Positions 27,217 through 35,219 of a stretch of DNA of 64,000 nt are shown piece by piece. The position numbers were made by a program, and so were the translations under genes. The notes beneath the pieces are model-generated. The model ran no database searches, was not told the DNA's origin, and was given only the letters and a program-made list of their open reading frames with translations. The DNA is from an uncultured Kordiimonas sp. (GTDB lineage: Bacteria > Pseudomonadota > Alphaproteobacteria > Sphingomonadales > Kordiimonadaceae). The number at the start of each line of letters is the position of its first letter. Within the stretch, counting starts at the first letter, position 1. The DNA lies in NCBI GenBank assembly GCA_947500295.1, contig CANMRM010000001.1, positions 62,001 to 126,000 on the forward strand, given 5' to 3'.

Positions 27217-28154
27217 AGGCCGCGGCCACCGGCGATTGCTTGTTTGATACGATTTTTGTAGGCCGTCCGCAGCCGTTGCACCATCGGGCCGGGCAACGAC
27301 GGCGATCCTTCATCAACACCAATTGTGCGACCATCTATGGAGTGGACAGGTACAAGCCCCGCATATGTGCCGGTCACAAAGGCTTCGTCTGCGCTATAGA
27401 CGTCGGTGAGACTGAAGTTTTTCTGACGCGCCTGTACGCCGATCTCCCTGGCAGCCTCAATAACGAGCCCTCGGGTCACCCCCCCCAGACAAAACTGACC
27501 TGTAGAAGTCCAGATTTCTTCACCTTTCACGATGAAAAAATGGGTTGAATTGCAGGTGGCAACAAAACCATGCGGATCAAGCATGAGGGCCTCATCAGCC
27601 CCCGCTTTGGTTGCCTGGATGCACGCCAGAATACAGTTGAGCTTCGAATGAGAATTAATTTTCTGGTCCTGCACGTCAGGATAACCCCGACGCACATGTA
27701 CAGTAAAAAGACTGATGCCCTCATCCAGGGTTTCCTTCAGTGGAGACTTGAACTCGGGCACAATGACAATCGTTGGTTCACCGATCGTCACCCGCGGGTC
27801 CTGATAGGGCGTAGATTTTTCGCCGCGTGTAACCATTAACCGAATATGTCCACCTTCGGTCATGCCGTTCGCGTCAATCGTTTCGTAAAGGCGCTCCGCC
27901 ATTTTTTCGCGCGTAATCGGCATCGTGATATCGAGTGCTTTGGCACCCTCATACAGGCGCCGCAAATGCCGACCGAGGAACACAATAACCCCTCCATGGA
28001 CCCGCAGGCCTTCCCACACACCGTCACCAAGGACAAAACCGCTGTCAAAAACCGACACCACCGCTTCCTGCCGCGGTACAAGTGCACCATTTAGGTTGAT
28101 CTTGACGTTCGCATTACGCGGATCCGCGTCATAATCATGTGTGCCGTGCGCCAT
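27213..28154 (-). CDS. Class IV PLP-dependent aminotransferase (branched-chain/D-amino-acid type)
   Basis: Transfers amino groups with pyridoxal phosphate. The 313 residues show class IV features: GDGVWEGLRVHGG, FLGRHLRRL, the PLP-lysine segment 'DQKINSHSKLNCI', EALMLDPHGFVATCNSTHFF and GGVTRG. The arginine-rich RRGYP and the C-terminal GTYAGLVPVH fit branched-chain or D-alanine aminotransferases; the two cannot be told apart here. The start is ATG 28154 with GGGAGACGG upstream. The following gene is sulfotransferase-like. Confidence 0.88.
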   Translation of the reverse strand: MAHGTHDYDADPRNANVKINLNGALVPRQEAVVSVFDSGFVLGDGVWEGLRVHGGVIVFLGRHLRRLYEGAKALDITMPITREKMAERLYETIDANGMTEGGHIRLMVTRGEKSTPYQDPRVTIGEPTIVIVPEFKSPLKETLDEGISLFTVHVRRGYPDVQDQKINSHSKLNCILACIQATKAGADEALMLDPHGFVATCNSTHFFIVKGEEIWTSTGQFCLGGVTRGLVIEAAREIGVQARQKNFSLTDVYSADEAFVTGTYAGLVPVHSIDGRTIGVDEGSPSLPGPMVQRLRTAYKNRIKQAIAGGRGL

Positions 28155-28217
28155 ATCCGTCTCCCTCACCGTTGCAGCTGCATGCTCCCGCTTGTAAGCT
28201 GGCAACGGAGGAGAAGT

Positions 28218-29009
28218 ATGGTCAAGTATTTCCGCTTCTTTTTTTTATTATTTGTTACCGGGCCATTGAGTTTTGGCGTGACGGCAACACCGGTTCCACT
28301 TTCCATGGAGCGGTGTGGCCGGTTTGTCGTCGAGCGTGCCGTGACCGGGGACACATTGTTGTCTACTGACGGCAAAACCCTGGCGTTGGCTGCCGTCAAG
28401 GCACCTGAGTTATGGCGACCTGGTGACGCCTACCGAAGCTGGCCCCATGCCGAACGGTCGCGCTCCGAGCTTGCGGCCGTGACCGATGGCCGGTCCCTTG
28501 AGCTATTCTGCGATGGCGAAAAAAGAACTTTTGACAACCAGCTTATTGCCCACGTGCTATTGCCAAACGGCCATTGGTTACAGCACCAGCTGGTCGAAAA
28601 GGGCATGGTGTTCGTTTTTCCGCGCGCAACCCAGGCGCTCGGGTTAAATGCGCTGTACGCAGCCGAGCTTGTAGCCCGGTCCGGGCGAGATGGACTATGG
28701 AACGAGCTTGATCTGTTGGCAGAAGCAGGCGAACAGGTACAAACGGGTCGTTTTAAAATCGTGACAGGAGAGGTGGTAGCCGCTGCACGGGTTGGAAACA
28801 GGCTGTTTCTCAATTTTGGTGAGAACTGGCGAACCGACTTTACAGTTGAAATTCCGTCACACGCGCTGCGTCGTTTCAAGCAGCAGGGGATCGACCCACT
28901 TGATTGGCAGACATTCCGGGTAGAGGCCCGAGGGTGGGTAACCTGGAAGGGCGGACCGCATATTCTCCTCGAAGGGCCAAGTCAGATTCGAACGCTGAAT
29001 ATCAGATAA
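28218..29009 (+). CDS. Exported thermonuclease (SNase)-like protein
   Basis: A secreted or periplasmic protein with a staphylococcal-nuclease-like fold. The 263 residues begin with a signal peptide (FRFFFLLFVTGPLSFGVTA). The SNase-like part has RAVTGDTLLSTDGKTLALAAVKAPE and LIAHVLLPNG then LQHQLVEKGMVFVFP. The catalytic Arg/Glu set is not clearly kept (WRPGDAYRSWP), so nuclease activity is doubtful. A second OB-like domain fills residues about 165-260. GGAGGAG precedes ATG 28218. Confidence 0.78.
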   Translation: MVKYFRFFFLLFVTGPLSFGVTATPVPLSMERCGRFVVERAVTGDTLLSTDGKTLALAAVKAPELWRPGDAYRSWPHAERSRSELAAVTDGRSLELFCDGEKRTFDNQLIAHVLLPNGHWLQHQLVEKGMVFVFPRATQALGLNALYAAELVARSGRDGLWNELDLLAEAGEQVQTGRFKIVTGEVVAAARVGNRLFLNFGENWRTDFTVEIPSHALRRFKQQGIDPLDWQTFRVEARGWVTWKGGPHILLEGPSQIRTLNIR

Positions 29010-29068
29010 ACCTGTTTCTCGCCGGCAATACCGGCGAACAACAGACTGGGTTGCCAACCAGGCTGCGG

Positions 29069-29950
29069 TTAGGCGCCAATGAGACCGGCAGCAACCGGAT
29101 CACCTATCTTGCGGACAAGCGAGTCGCGCAATTTTCCAAGCGCCTGCGCCTCCAGCTGACGAACACGCTCTTTTGAAATGCCAAGCTCAGCGCCCAGGAC
29201 AGCAAGGGTAACACCGTTTTCCTTCAGTTGGCGCTGGCGAATGATGAAACTTTCGCGCTCGGTCAGGTCAGCCATGGCATCTTCCAGAAGGACGGATTTT
29301 TTGGAGCGATCATGTGTGGCGATATACTCTTGATCCGGTTGCGGTGTTTCAGCAACCAGCAGGTCCTGCCACTCTTGCGCGCTCTCGTCGGCAACCGGCG
29401 CATTGAGCGACCGATCCACGCCCGACAAACGACCTTCCATTGCTTCCACGTCGCGAAGGCGAACGCCCATTTCGTCAGCGATCTGGTTTCGTGCCTGAAA
29501 TGACAACGGCCTGTCAGCATCAACGCCCATTTTGGCCTTAAGGCGCTTAAGGTTGAAGAAAAGAGCCTTGTGAGCGGATGTTGTGCCGGTCCGCACAATG
29601 GACCAGTTTCTAAGCACATAGTCTTGAACAGCAGCACGCACCCACCAGGAAGCGTAGGTCGAAAACCGGACCTCGCGGGAAGACTCAAACCGATAGGCGG
29701 CTTCCATAAGACCAACGGTGCCTTCCTGGATCAGGTCAGCAACAGGCAGGCCATAGTGTCGATACCGGCTTGCGGCAGCCACGGCGAGCCGGAGGTGTGC
29801 TTCGGTGAGCTTCTTGAGAGCGTGTTCATCGCGTTCGGTTTGCCAGGCAATAGCCAGATCGGTTTCTTCATCACGATCCAGCATAGGTGCTTTCATCGCG
29901 TGCCGGATTACCCGCCTGTCATCGCCAGTTGCCCAGTTACCTATCGCCAC
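29069..29950 (-). CDS. rpoH: RNA polymerase sigma-32 factor, RpoH2-type
   Basis: A heat-shock or oxidative-stress sigma factor. The 293 residues show region 2 (LTEAHLRLAVAAASRYRHYG, DLIQEGTVGLMEAAYRFE, FSTYASWWVRAAVQDYVL) and the RpoH box variant HKALFFNLKRLK. Region 4 reads LTERESFIIRQRQL and ELGISKERVRQLEAQAL. It is more divergent than housekeeping RpoH1, so RpoH2 fits best. I chose GTG 29950, which has GGAGAGA just upstream; TTG 29965 has none. Confidence 0.88.
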   Translation of the reverse strand: MAIGNWATGDDRRVIRHAMKAPMLDRDEETDLAIAWQTERDEHALKKLTEAHLRLAVAAASRYRHYGLPVADLIQEGTVGLMEAAYRFESSREVRFSTYASWWVRAAVQDYVLRNWSIVRTGTTSAHKALFFNLKRLKAKMGVDADRPLSFQARNQIADEMGVRLRDVEAMEGRLSGVDRSLNAPVADESAQEWQDLLVAETPQPDQEYIATHDRSKKSVLLEDAMADLTERESFIIRQRQLKENGVTLAVLGAELGISKERVRQLEAQALGKLRDSLVRKIGDPVAAGLIGA

Positions 29951-30060
29951 GTCTCTCTCCGCCAATAGATTTAATGCATCTGATTAATGGCGAGCATTAT
30001 GACTATTTTAACCAAGATTAATAGCGTTTTTTTTTCGCAGGGAGTCACAGGGTCGTGAAA

Positions 30061-30085
30061 TAAAAAACCCGCCACAAGGGCGGGT
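30061..30085 (-). terminator. Rho-independent terminator of carD
   Basis: On the minus strand the stem ACCCGCC with GGCGGGT around CTTGT is followed by TTTTTTA. It lies 26 bases after the carD stop and separates it from rpoH. Confidence 0.85.
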
Positions 30086-30110
30086 CTTAAAATGGTTATG
30101 AAACAGCGAA

Positions 30111-30611
30111 TTAGGCTGCGAGTTCTTTTTCAAGCTTAACCATGGCTGCTGCTTCGTCGATGTCTTCGACGGCGGCAAGTTCACGGGCGAGGCGGCCAAG
30201 CGCCGATTCGTAAATCTGGCGTTCACTGTATGATTGCTCTGGCTGATCTTCTCCGCGATGCAGGTCACGCACAACTTCAGCAATCGACACCAGATCACCG
30301 GAATTGATCTTTGCCTCATACTCCTGTGCCCGACGGCTCCACATGGTGCGCTTGATCCGGGCTTTGCCTTTCAGTGTGGTGAAAGCTTCTTGCAGTGTTG
30401 CGTCTGAAGACAGACGGCGCATGCCACTAGCTTCCGCTTTGTTGGTTGGCACGCGCAAGGTCATCCGCTCTTTTTCAAAGCGGATCACGTAAAGCTCCAG
30501 TGCCAGACCGGCAATTTCCTGGGTTTCCAGCTCGACAACACGACCAACGCCGTGCTTTGGGTAAACAATATAATCACCAACTGAATAAGGATGGTTTTTA
30601 GATTTCGCCAT
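30111..30611 (-). CDS. carD: CarD/CdnL-family transcriptional regulator
   Basis: Binds RNA polymerase beta and stabilises open promoter complexes, supporting rRNA and growth genes. The 166 residues have the RNA-polymerase-interaction domain (VGDYIVYPKHGVGRVVELE, ELYVIRFEKERMTLRVP) followed by the helical DNA-binding part (MWSRRAQEYEAKINSGD, IAEVVRDLHRG, then EQSYSERQIYESALGRLA). Two hairpins that compete for pairing lie in its leader (30664-30702). It is transcribed alone, with its own terminator at 30061. Confidence 0.94.
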   Translation of the reverse strand: MAKSKNHPYSVGDYIVYPKHGVGRVVELETQEIAGLALELYVIRFEKERMTLRVPTNKAEASGMRRLSSDATLQEAFTTLKGKARIKRTMWSRRAQEYEAKINSGDLVSIAEVVRDLHRGEDQPEQSYSERQIYESALGRLARELAAVEDIDEAAAMVKLEKELAA

Positions 30612-30663
30612 TGCTGTTTATATCCTTTTTTCATCCGGAATGCCTGTGACACATCAACCTAGA

Positions 30664-30702
30664 CCGTCAGCGGAACAAATCCCCGGCCGTCATACCTGAC
30701 GG
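30664..30702 (-). promoter_or_regulatory. carD leader with competing hairpins
   Basis: Read on the minus strand, CCGTCAG (30702-30696) can pair with TGACGG (30692-30687), giving a tight hairpin with a 4-base loop. It can instead pair with CTGACGG (30670-30664). Only one pairing can form at a time. The element ends about 53 bases before the carD ATG. A regulatory role is inferred, not shown. Confidence 0.4.
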
Positions 30703-31089
30703 CTGCTCCCCAACAAAGGTCAATTGTGCGTGATAAATTCGGCCCTTGATCTCTCAATCACGTTCAATTTGGTACTTTTCCAATCGAATCGGCACACCCG
30801 GAACTTAAAAACTAAATACGGGTTGCACAAAACCACCGCCCCAAACGGAAATGCGGCGCTTTTATTGAACACGCTGGATACCTCTTGCAAATCAAGGAAT
30901 TAGCTGCTGCTCTATACGAGCATGCTTTCAGCCCTTGCTGACAAGAAACCGGCCCAAACGTTCATTTCGTGCAACAATCAAGGCATTGTAACATAAAATA
31001 CATGAAAAATGTAGCTTTATAGCGGCTTCGCACCGCGCGAACCGGCTGGCCGCTGCGGGTCCGGCTATAAATCAGACCCCTATGCCCAC

Positions 31090-31113
31090 AAAAAAGCCGG
31101 ACCTGAGCCCGGC
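31090..31113 (-). terminator. Rho-independent terminator of fdxA
   Basis: On the minus strand, GCCGGG and TCCGGC pair (one G-T) around CTCAGG, followed by TTTTTTGTGG. It lies 26 bases after the ferredoxin stop. Confidence 0.82.
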
Positions 31114-31138
31114 TGGTTCGTCTCATTTAGTCTGAACG

Positions 31139-31474
31139 TTAACTGCCCGAGCCAGGGTTAGGCGAAAATTGCTCCATTTTGCCGTCTTTGCCCTTCCAGT
31201 CGTCAGCGTCGGCAGGCTGTTCACCCTTAACTGTGATGTTGGGCCACTCCTCGGAGTATTTTGTGTTGAGCTCAAGCATGGCTTCCAGGCCATCTTCGGT
31301 GTCGGGAAGGATCGCCTCTGCCGGGCACTCAGGTTCACAGACACCGCAGTCAATGCACTCGTTCGGGTTGATCACCAGCATGTTCTCGCCCTCGTAGAAG
31401 CAGTCAACCGGACAGACTTCAACGCAGTCCATATATTTACATTTGATGCATGCTTCCGTGACGATATAGGTCAT
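31139..31474 (-). CDS. fdxA: 7Fe ferredoxin FdxA
   Basis: A soluble electron carrier with a [3Fe-4S] and a [4Fe-4S] cluster. The 111 residues have the FdxA pattern: C9, C12 and C17 in [17 protein letters not shown]21, C25 in VDCFYEG, and the second set in [15 protein letters not shown] long C-terminal tail is typical of alphaproteobacterial FdxA. AAAGGAG precedes the ATG. A possible operator lies at 31500. The electron partner is unknown. Confidence 0.95.
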   Translation of the reverse strand: MTYIVTEACIKCKYMDCVEVCPVDCFYEGENMLVINPNECIDCGVCEPECPAEAILPDTEDGLEAMLELNTKYSEEWPNITVKGEQPADADDWKGKDGKMEQFSPNPGSGS

Positions 31475-31499
31475 GGGTGTCTCCTTTGATTCCTGTAAC

Positions 31500-31528
31500 G
31501 TTCCATCATGGTCCCTAGACTATGGAAC
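31500..31528. promoter_or_regulatory. Inverted repeat upstream of fdxA
   Basis: GTTCCAT and ATGGAAC, seven bases each, are separated by 15 bases. The repeat lies 26-54 bases upstream of the fdxA ATG, beyond its ribosome binding site. It could be a regulator site or a 5' leader hairpin. No known consensus is claimed. Confidence 0.35.
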
Positions 31529-31710
31529 GCGGCCCTTTGTTTGGATTTATGCCGAAAAGAATTGCGCTGAGCAACGTCTTTATGTGCAAGTGATTCTTAA
31601 CACCCGGGAATGTTTGGCTAACCTGAAAGTGTGACACCGTTCATCGGCGGTGGAGGCAGACTCGCATTCTGCCTAACGGACGTGGTTAATCGCCCGGTCG
31701 AGGCATACGT

Positions 31711-32109
31711 TCAGTCCCTCTCCATAAGCCTGTCCAGCGCGCGCCGGTCGGTTTTTGTGGGTCTGCCAGCGCCCTTTTCCCTTGACGGGTTCATCAATTT
31801 GTCCTGCTCCACAGGAGACGGCGGCTTCTTTGGCGTGAGGTCTTTATATAGCAATTGGGCTTCGCTGGCCGGGCCCCGGCGGGTGCCCAATGCGACAACC
31901 TCAACCACTTTCACGTCTCCGGCTTTTGGAAAAGTCAGAACATCACCAACCTCAACGGTTGCGCTCGCTTTTTTGCAGTGTTCGCCGTTGACGCGAATCT
32001 TCCTGGCACGGCACTGGGCTGCAGCAAGCGACCTCGATTTGAAGAAGCGGGCATACCACAACCATTTGTCCAGGCGGGCACGAGAGGTATGCTCATCCGT
32101 CTGCCGCAA
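31711..32109 (-). CDS. S4-domain RNA-binding protein (Hsp15-like)
   Basis: A small RNA-binding protein of the Hsp15/HslR group, which in E. coli rescues stalled 50S subunits. The 132 residues start with the S4 fold: RLDKWLWYARFFKSR, then RARKIRVNGEHC and VEVGDVLTF. A basic tail follows. The gene lies in the same reading frame as the upstream helicase and starts at TTG 32109, two codons after the helicase TAG stop; no good ribosome site is seen. Confidence 0.88.
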   Translation of the reverse strand: MRQTDEHTSRARLDKWLWYARFFKSRSLAAAQCRARKIRVNGEHCKKASATVEVGDVLTFPKAGDVKVVEVVALGTRRGPASEAQLLYKDLTPKKPPSPVEQDKLMNPSREKGAGRPTKTDRRALDRLMERD

Positions 32110-32115
32110 CGCCGT

Positions 32116-35055
32116 CTATTTCTTTTTGGCCAGTGCGTCTTTGAGGCCTGCAAGGGCAGCAAATGGCGAGTCCGGGTCAATTTTACCGGTCTTCTTGGCC
32201 GGACCACTTGAGTGGGTGCGCGGTCCTTTTGCCGGGCCTTTTCCTCCCGGGCGCCGTGGTCCTTTGCCTTTGGCCGCTTTGCCATCTGGCCCGGGCCTGG
32301 AGCCACGCTGGCCGCGCTTGGCCTGCGGACGCGATGGGCGTTTTGGTGCCCACATGAAAAAGAAACGATCAACATGTGTCGGTGTATCCCCAGCGTCCGG
32401 CTCCGCTTCCTTCTTCGCTTCGGGCGCTGGTTCCGTCTCGGCCAATTCGCTTTCTTTGGCAGGTGCCGCATCCGCGTCTTTTTTTGCAGATGCGTCCTCA
32501 ACCGGCTGCTCTGGCATAGTATCCGGGGTGGCTTCGGGGCCAGCTTCTGGGCCAGCGTCCGGGGCCGCTTCTTGCGTCCCGTCCGCACCAGCCGTCGCGG
32601 GCGTATCCTCGGCTTCCGCAGCCGCCACTGCCACACTGCGCACTTCGTGTTTGTAGCCAATGCCCCGCATAACCTCGGCGAAGTCCTCACCGGACAGACC
32701 AACCAGCCCCATTATCTCTGGTGTCACTTCAAACCAGTCACGGTCCTGACCAAGAGGGCGAACAGCGTCAGCAAGGCGTTCCAGCATGTCCATCCTGACA
32801 GCCTTCTTGCCAACAACATGAAAGCCGCACAACTCATAAAACTCGCGCGGCGCGGTGCCCTCGGTATCCACCCAGACCATGCCAGGTGTCGGCAGGCCCG
32901 GCAGGGCAGAATGTTTCCCGGCCATTGCCCACATCAACAGCCGCAGCTCTATCGCATGCGGTTTCAATACGAGCGGCATGTAGAGACTGGTTGCGCCAAT
33001 GCGAATACCAAACCGGCGAAGCCCCTTTCGAGAATCCTGATCAATTTGCCGGAGTTCACCATCAACTTCCCGGCGCGGCAATACGCCGAAATTTTCCATC
33101 AGCCGGAAAGCCACACCGCGCACCAGCCCTGAGAGCGCCTCAGCACCTTCGGGAGGTTCTGTTTCGCCGTTTAGCTCCTGTGCAAGTTTGACGAGAGGCT
33201 CCAGCTTTTCGGCGATTCGAGCGTCCAGCCAGTCTTGGGCTCGCCCGCGAACCAGCTCGGCCATATCATCATTCAGAAGGGTGGTTGACAGCATCTTCAC
33301 ACGTGGTGCCATAAAGGCGCCCGCGTCTTCAAGCGTCGCGATCGGGGCTTCTTCCCACAGCAGTTTCGGGAAACCCAGACCTTCTGAAAAATCCAGCGTC
33401 AGTGTTTTATAGCCAACATTGGCAAACAGCTTTGCCTTACGCGTCAGCTCCGCCTGCAAACCGCTTTCAGCCGCCGCTTTCAGCGTTTTCTGATCATCCC
33501 GCGCAGCGCCCGGTTCAACACGGAACGAAAATCCATGAAGCTCGCCTATCTCATGTCCTTCGACAGAGACTTTGTTTGTATCGTCATCAATGCTCACGCT
33601 GAGTTCACCCCTTTGCCTGAGCGAGCGCATGAGAACCGCGGTGCGGCGGTCAACAAAACGCTGGGTTAATTTTTTATGCAGCGCATCAGACAAACGGTCT
33701 TCAATACTGCGGGTCACATGGGCCCAATGGGCAGCGTCCTTAAGCCAGTTTTTCCGGTGAGAAACATAGGTCCAGACCCGGATACTGGCGATTCGACCGG
33801 CCAAGGTATCTATGTCACCGTGCATATTGTCAAGGCGCTTCACCTGCCGGGCAATCCAGTCACCGGGGATTACGCTGGCAGGACTCATAAGATCGACAAA
33901 TATCTTCCTCAAAGTGCCATAGTGATCATCGGGCGAAAGTTTCCTGAAATCAGGAATTTGGCAAACATTCCAAAGCGTTTCGACCGACGCCTTGTCCACC
34001 GCAGGTCCAGAGACTGCCTCATCTTTCGCCAGAGCCTTGAGGGCCAGCATGTCGACGGCATCTCGCACACGGGTCAGCCCATCTGTCTGCGCGTGCTGGT
34101 CCAGCGAGCGTAAAAGTCTCGGAATCGTCGCAAAATCCAGCCGGTGATTCCGCCAGTAGATGTTTTTGATTGGCTCAAACTGGTGCTCTTCGATCTGGGC
34201 GATCATCATTGGATCCATGGTCTCCGCCTCGCCACCACCAAGCGTTGAAAAACTGCCATCCCGCTTGTAGCGGCCGGCACGCCCTGCGATTTGGGCTGCC
34301 TCCGCCGGCATCAGGTCCCGAAATCGCCTGCCATCGAATTTGCCCAATCCCGCAAAAGACACGTGATCAATGTCCATGTTGAGGCCCATACCAATCGCAT
34401 CTGTAGCCACCAGATGTTCCACCTCGCCTGATTGGTACATCTCCACCTGGGCATTCCGGGTGCGCGGCGAAAGAGCACCCATGACGATCGCGACGCCCCC
34501 TTTCTGCCTGCGCATCAGTTCGGCCATCGCATACACATCGCTGGCGGAAAACCCGACAACTGCGCTGCGACGCGGCATGCGCGACAGTTTGGCAGGCTTG
34601 ATATGGCGGAGGGTCGAAAAACGCTCTCGCCGAACGATTTCTGCTTCCGGTACAAGTCTGCGGATAAGCGGCCCCATTGTGTCTGCGCCCAGCAGCAAAG
34701 TCTCAAAGCGGCCACGGGTATGAAGCAAATGTTCGGTAAACACATGACCGCGCTGCGGGTCGGCGGCCATCTGGATTTCATCAACAGCGACAAAATCCAC
34801 TGGCTTCAGACGCGGCATGGCTTCCGCGGTGCACAGAAAATACCGCGCCTGTTCAGGCACAATCCGCTCTTCCCCGGTCAACAACGCGACCTGGTTCTTG
34901 CCCTTGACCGCAACCACTTTGTCATAAACTTCGCGCGCCAGTAGGCGAAGCGGAAACCCCATCACGCCAGACGCATAGCCAAGCATGCGCTCAACCGCAT
35001 AGTGGGTTTTGCCCGTGTTGGTGGGCCCCAATACTGCCTTGATAATTCCTGTCAT
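32116..35055 (-). CDS. SUV3-like DEAD/DExH-family RNA helicase with low-complexity C-terminus
   Basis: A superfamily 2 helicase like mitochondrial SUV3, probably in RNA processing. Of 979 residues, the N-terminal half has Walker A GPTNTGKTHYA, motif II VDEIQMAADPQRGH and motif VI QIAGRAGRYKRDG. The region 640-850 is the helical C-domain. Residues about 850-979 are an acidic then Lys/Pro/Gly-rich tail. The start is uncertain; I chose ATG 35055, before MTGIIKAVLGP, though ATG 35079 also fits. The gene is followed in the same frame by the S4 gene. Confidence 0.92.
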   Translation of the reverse strand: MTGIIKAVLGPTNTGKTHYAVERMLGYASGVMGFPLRLLAREVYDKVVAVKGKNQVALLTGEERIVPEQARYFLCTAEAMPRLKPVDFVAVDEIQMAADPQRGHVFTEHLLHTRGRFETLLLGADTMGPLIRRLVPEAEIVRRERFSTLRHIKPAKLSRMPRRSAVVGFSASDVYAMAELMRRQKGGVAIVMGALSPRTRNAQVEMYQSGEVEHLVATDAIGMGLNMDIDHVSFAGLGKFDGRRFRDLMPAEAAQIAGRAGRYKRDGSFSTLGGGEAETMDPMMIAQIEEHQFEPIKNIYWRNHRLDFATIPRLLRSLDQHAQTDGLTRVRDAVDMLALKALAKDEAVSGPAVDKASVETLWNVCQIPDFRKLSPDDHYGTLRKIFVDLMSPASVIPGDWIARQVKRLDNMHGDIDTLAGRIASIRVWTYVSHRKNWLKDAAHWAHVTRSIEDRLSDALHKKLTQRFVDRRTAVLMRSLRQRGELSVSIDDDTNKVSVEGHEIGELHGFSFRVEPGAARDDQKTLKAAAESGLQAELTRKAKLFANVGYKTLTLDFSEGLGFPKLLWEEAPIATLEDAGAFMAPRVKMLSTTLLNDDMAELVRGRAQDWLDARIAEKLEPLVKLAQELNGETEPPEGAEALSGLVRGVAFRLMENFGVLPRREVDGELRQIDQDSRKGLRRFGIRIGATSLYMPLVLKPHAIELRLLMWAMAGKHSALPGLPTPGMVWVDTEGTAPREFYELCGFHVVGKKAVRMDMLERLADAVRPLGQDRDWFEVTPEIMGLVGLSGEDFAEVMRGIGYKHEVRSVAVAAAEAEDTPATAGADGTQEAAPDAGPEAGPEATPDTMPEQPVEDASAKKDADAAPAKESELAETEPAPEAKKEAEPDAGDTPTHVDRFFFMWAPKRPSRPQAKRGQRGSRPGPDGKAAKGKGPRRPGGKGPAKGPRTHSSGPAKKTGKIDPDSPFAALAGLKDALAKKK

Positions 35056-35219
35056 GGGGTGCTCGAACTTTGGGTGCATATTCGCAGGAAGCCTCACCTC
35101 TAGATAGTGTGCGAATGCCGGATTCACAAACGCTTTATCAGCAAACAAGCATGGTTGCTAAATGTTACCGTCGGGAGATAGTCTCGGATGTGGGCTTTGA
35201 AATTTAATGGGAGGGTATC

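Larger units (their letters stand above)
30612..31138. other. 527-base intergenic stretch upstream of carD
   Basis: No convincing open frame was found. It holds the paired-hairpin leader of carD (30664-30702), the terminator of fdxA near 31090, and a GC-rich patch at 31018-31069 whose ends pair (TATAGC with GCTATA). The remainder (30710-31010) is A/T-richer than its surroundings and shows nothing I can name. Confidence 0.6.

Noticed and set aside
31018-31069. GC-rich patch with ends pairing TATAGC/GCTATA, seen as a possible small RNA
   Set aside because: Only the outer six bases pair well, and no promoter or terminator frames it; a call would be guesswork.
32212-33132. A 306-codon plus-strand frame opposite the helicase
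   Set aside because: Antisense shadow of a clear helicase gene; no domain or ribosome site supports it.
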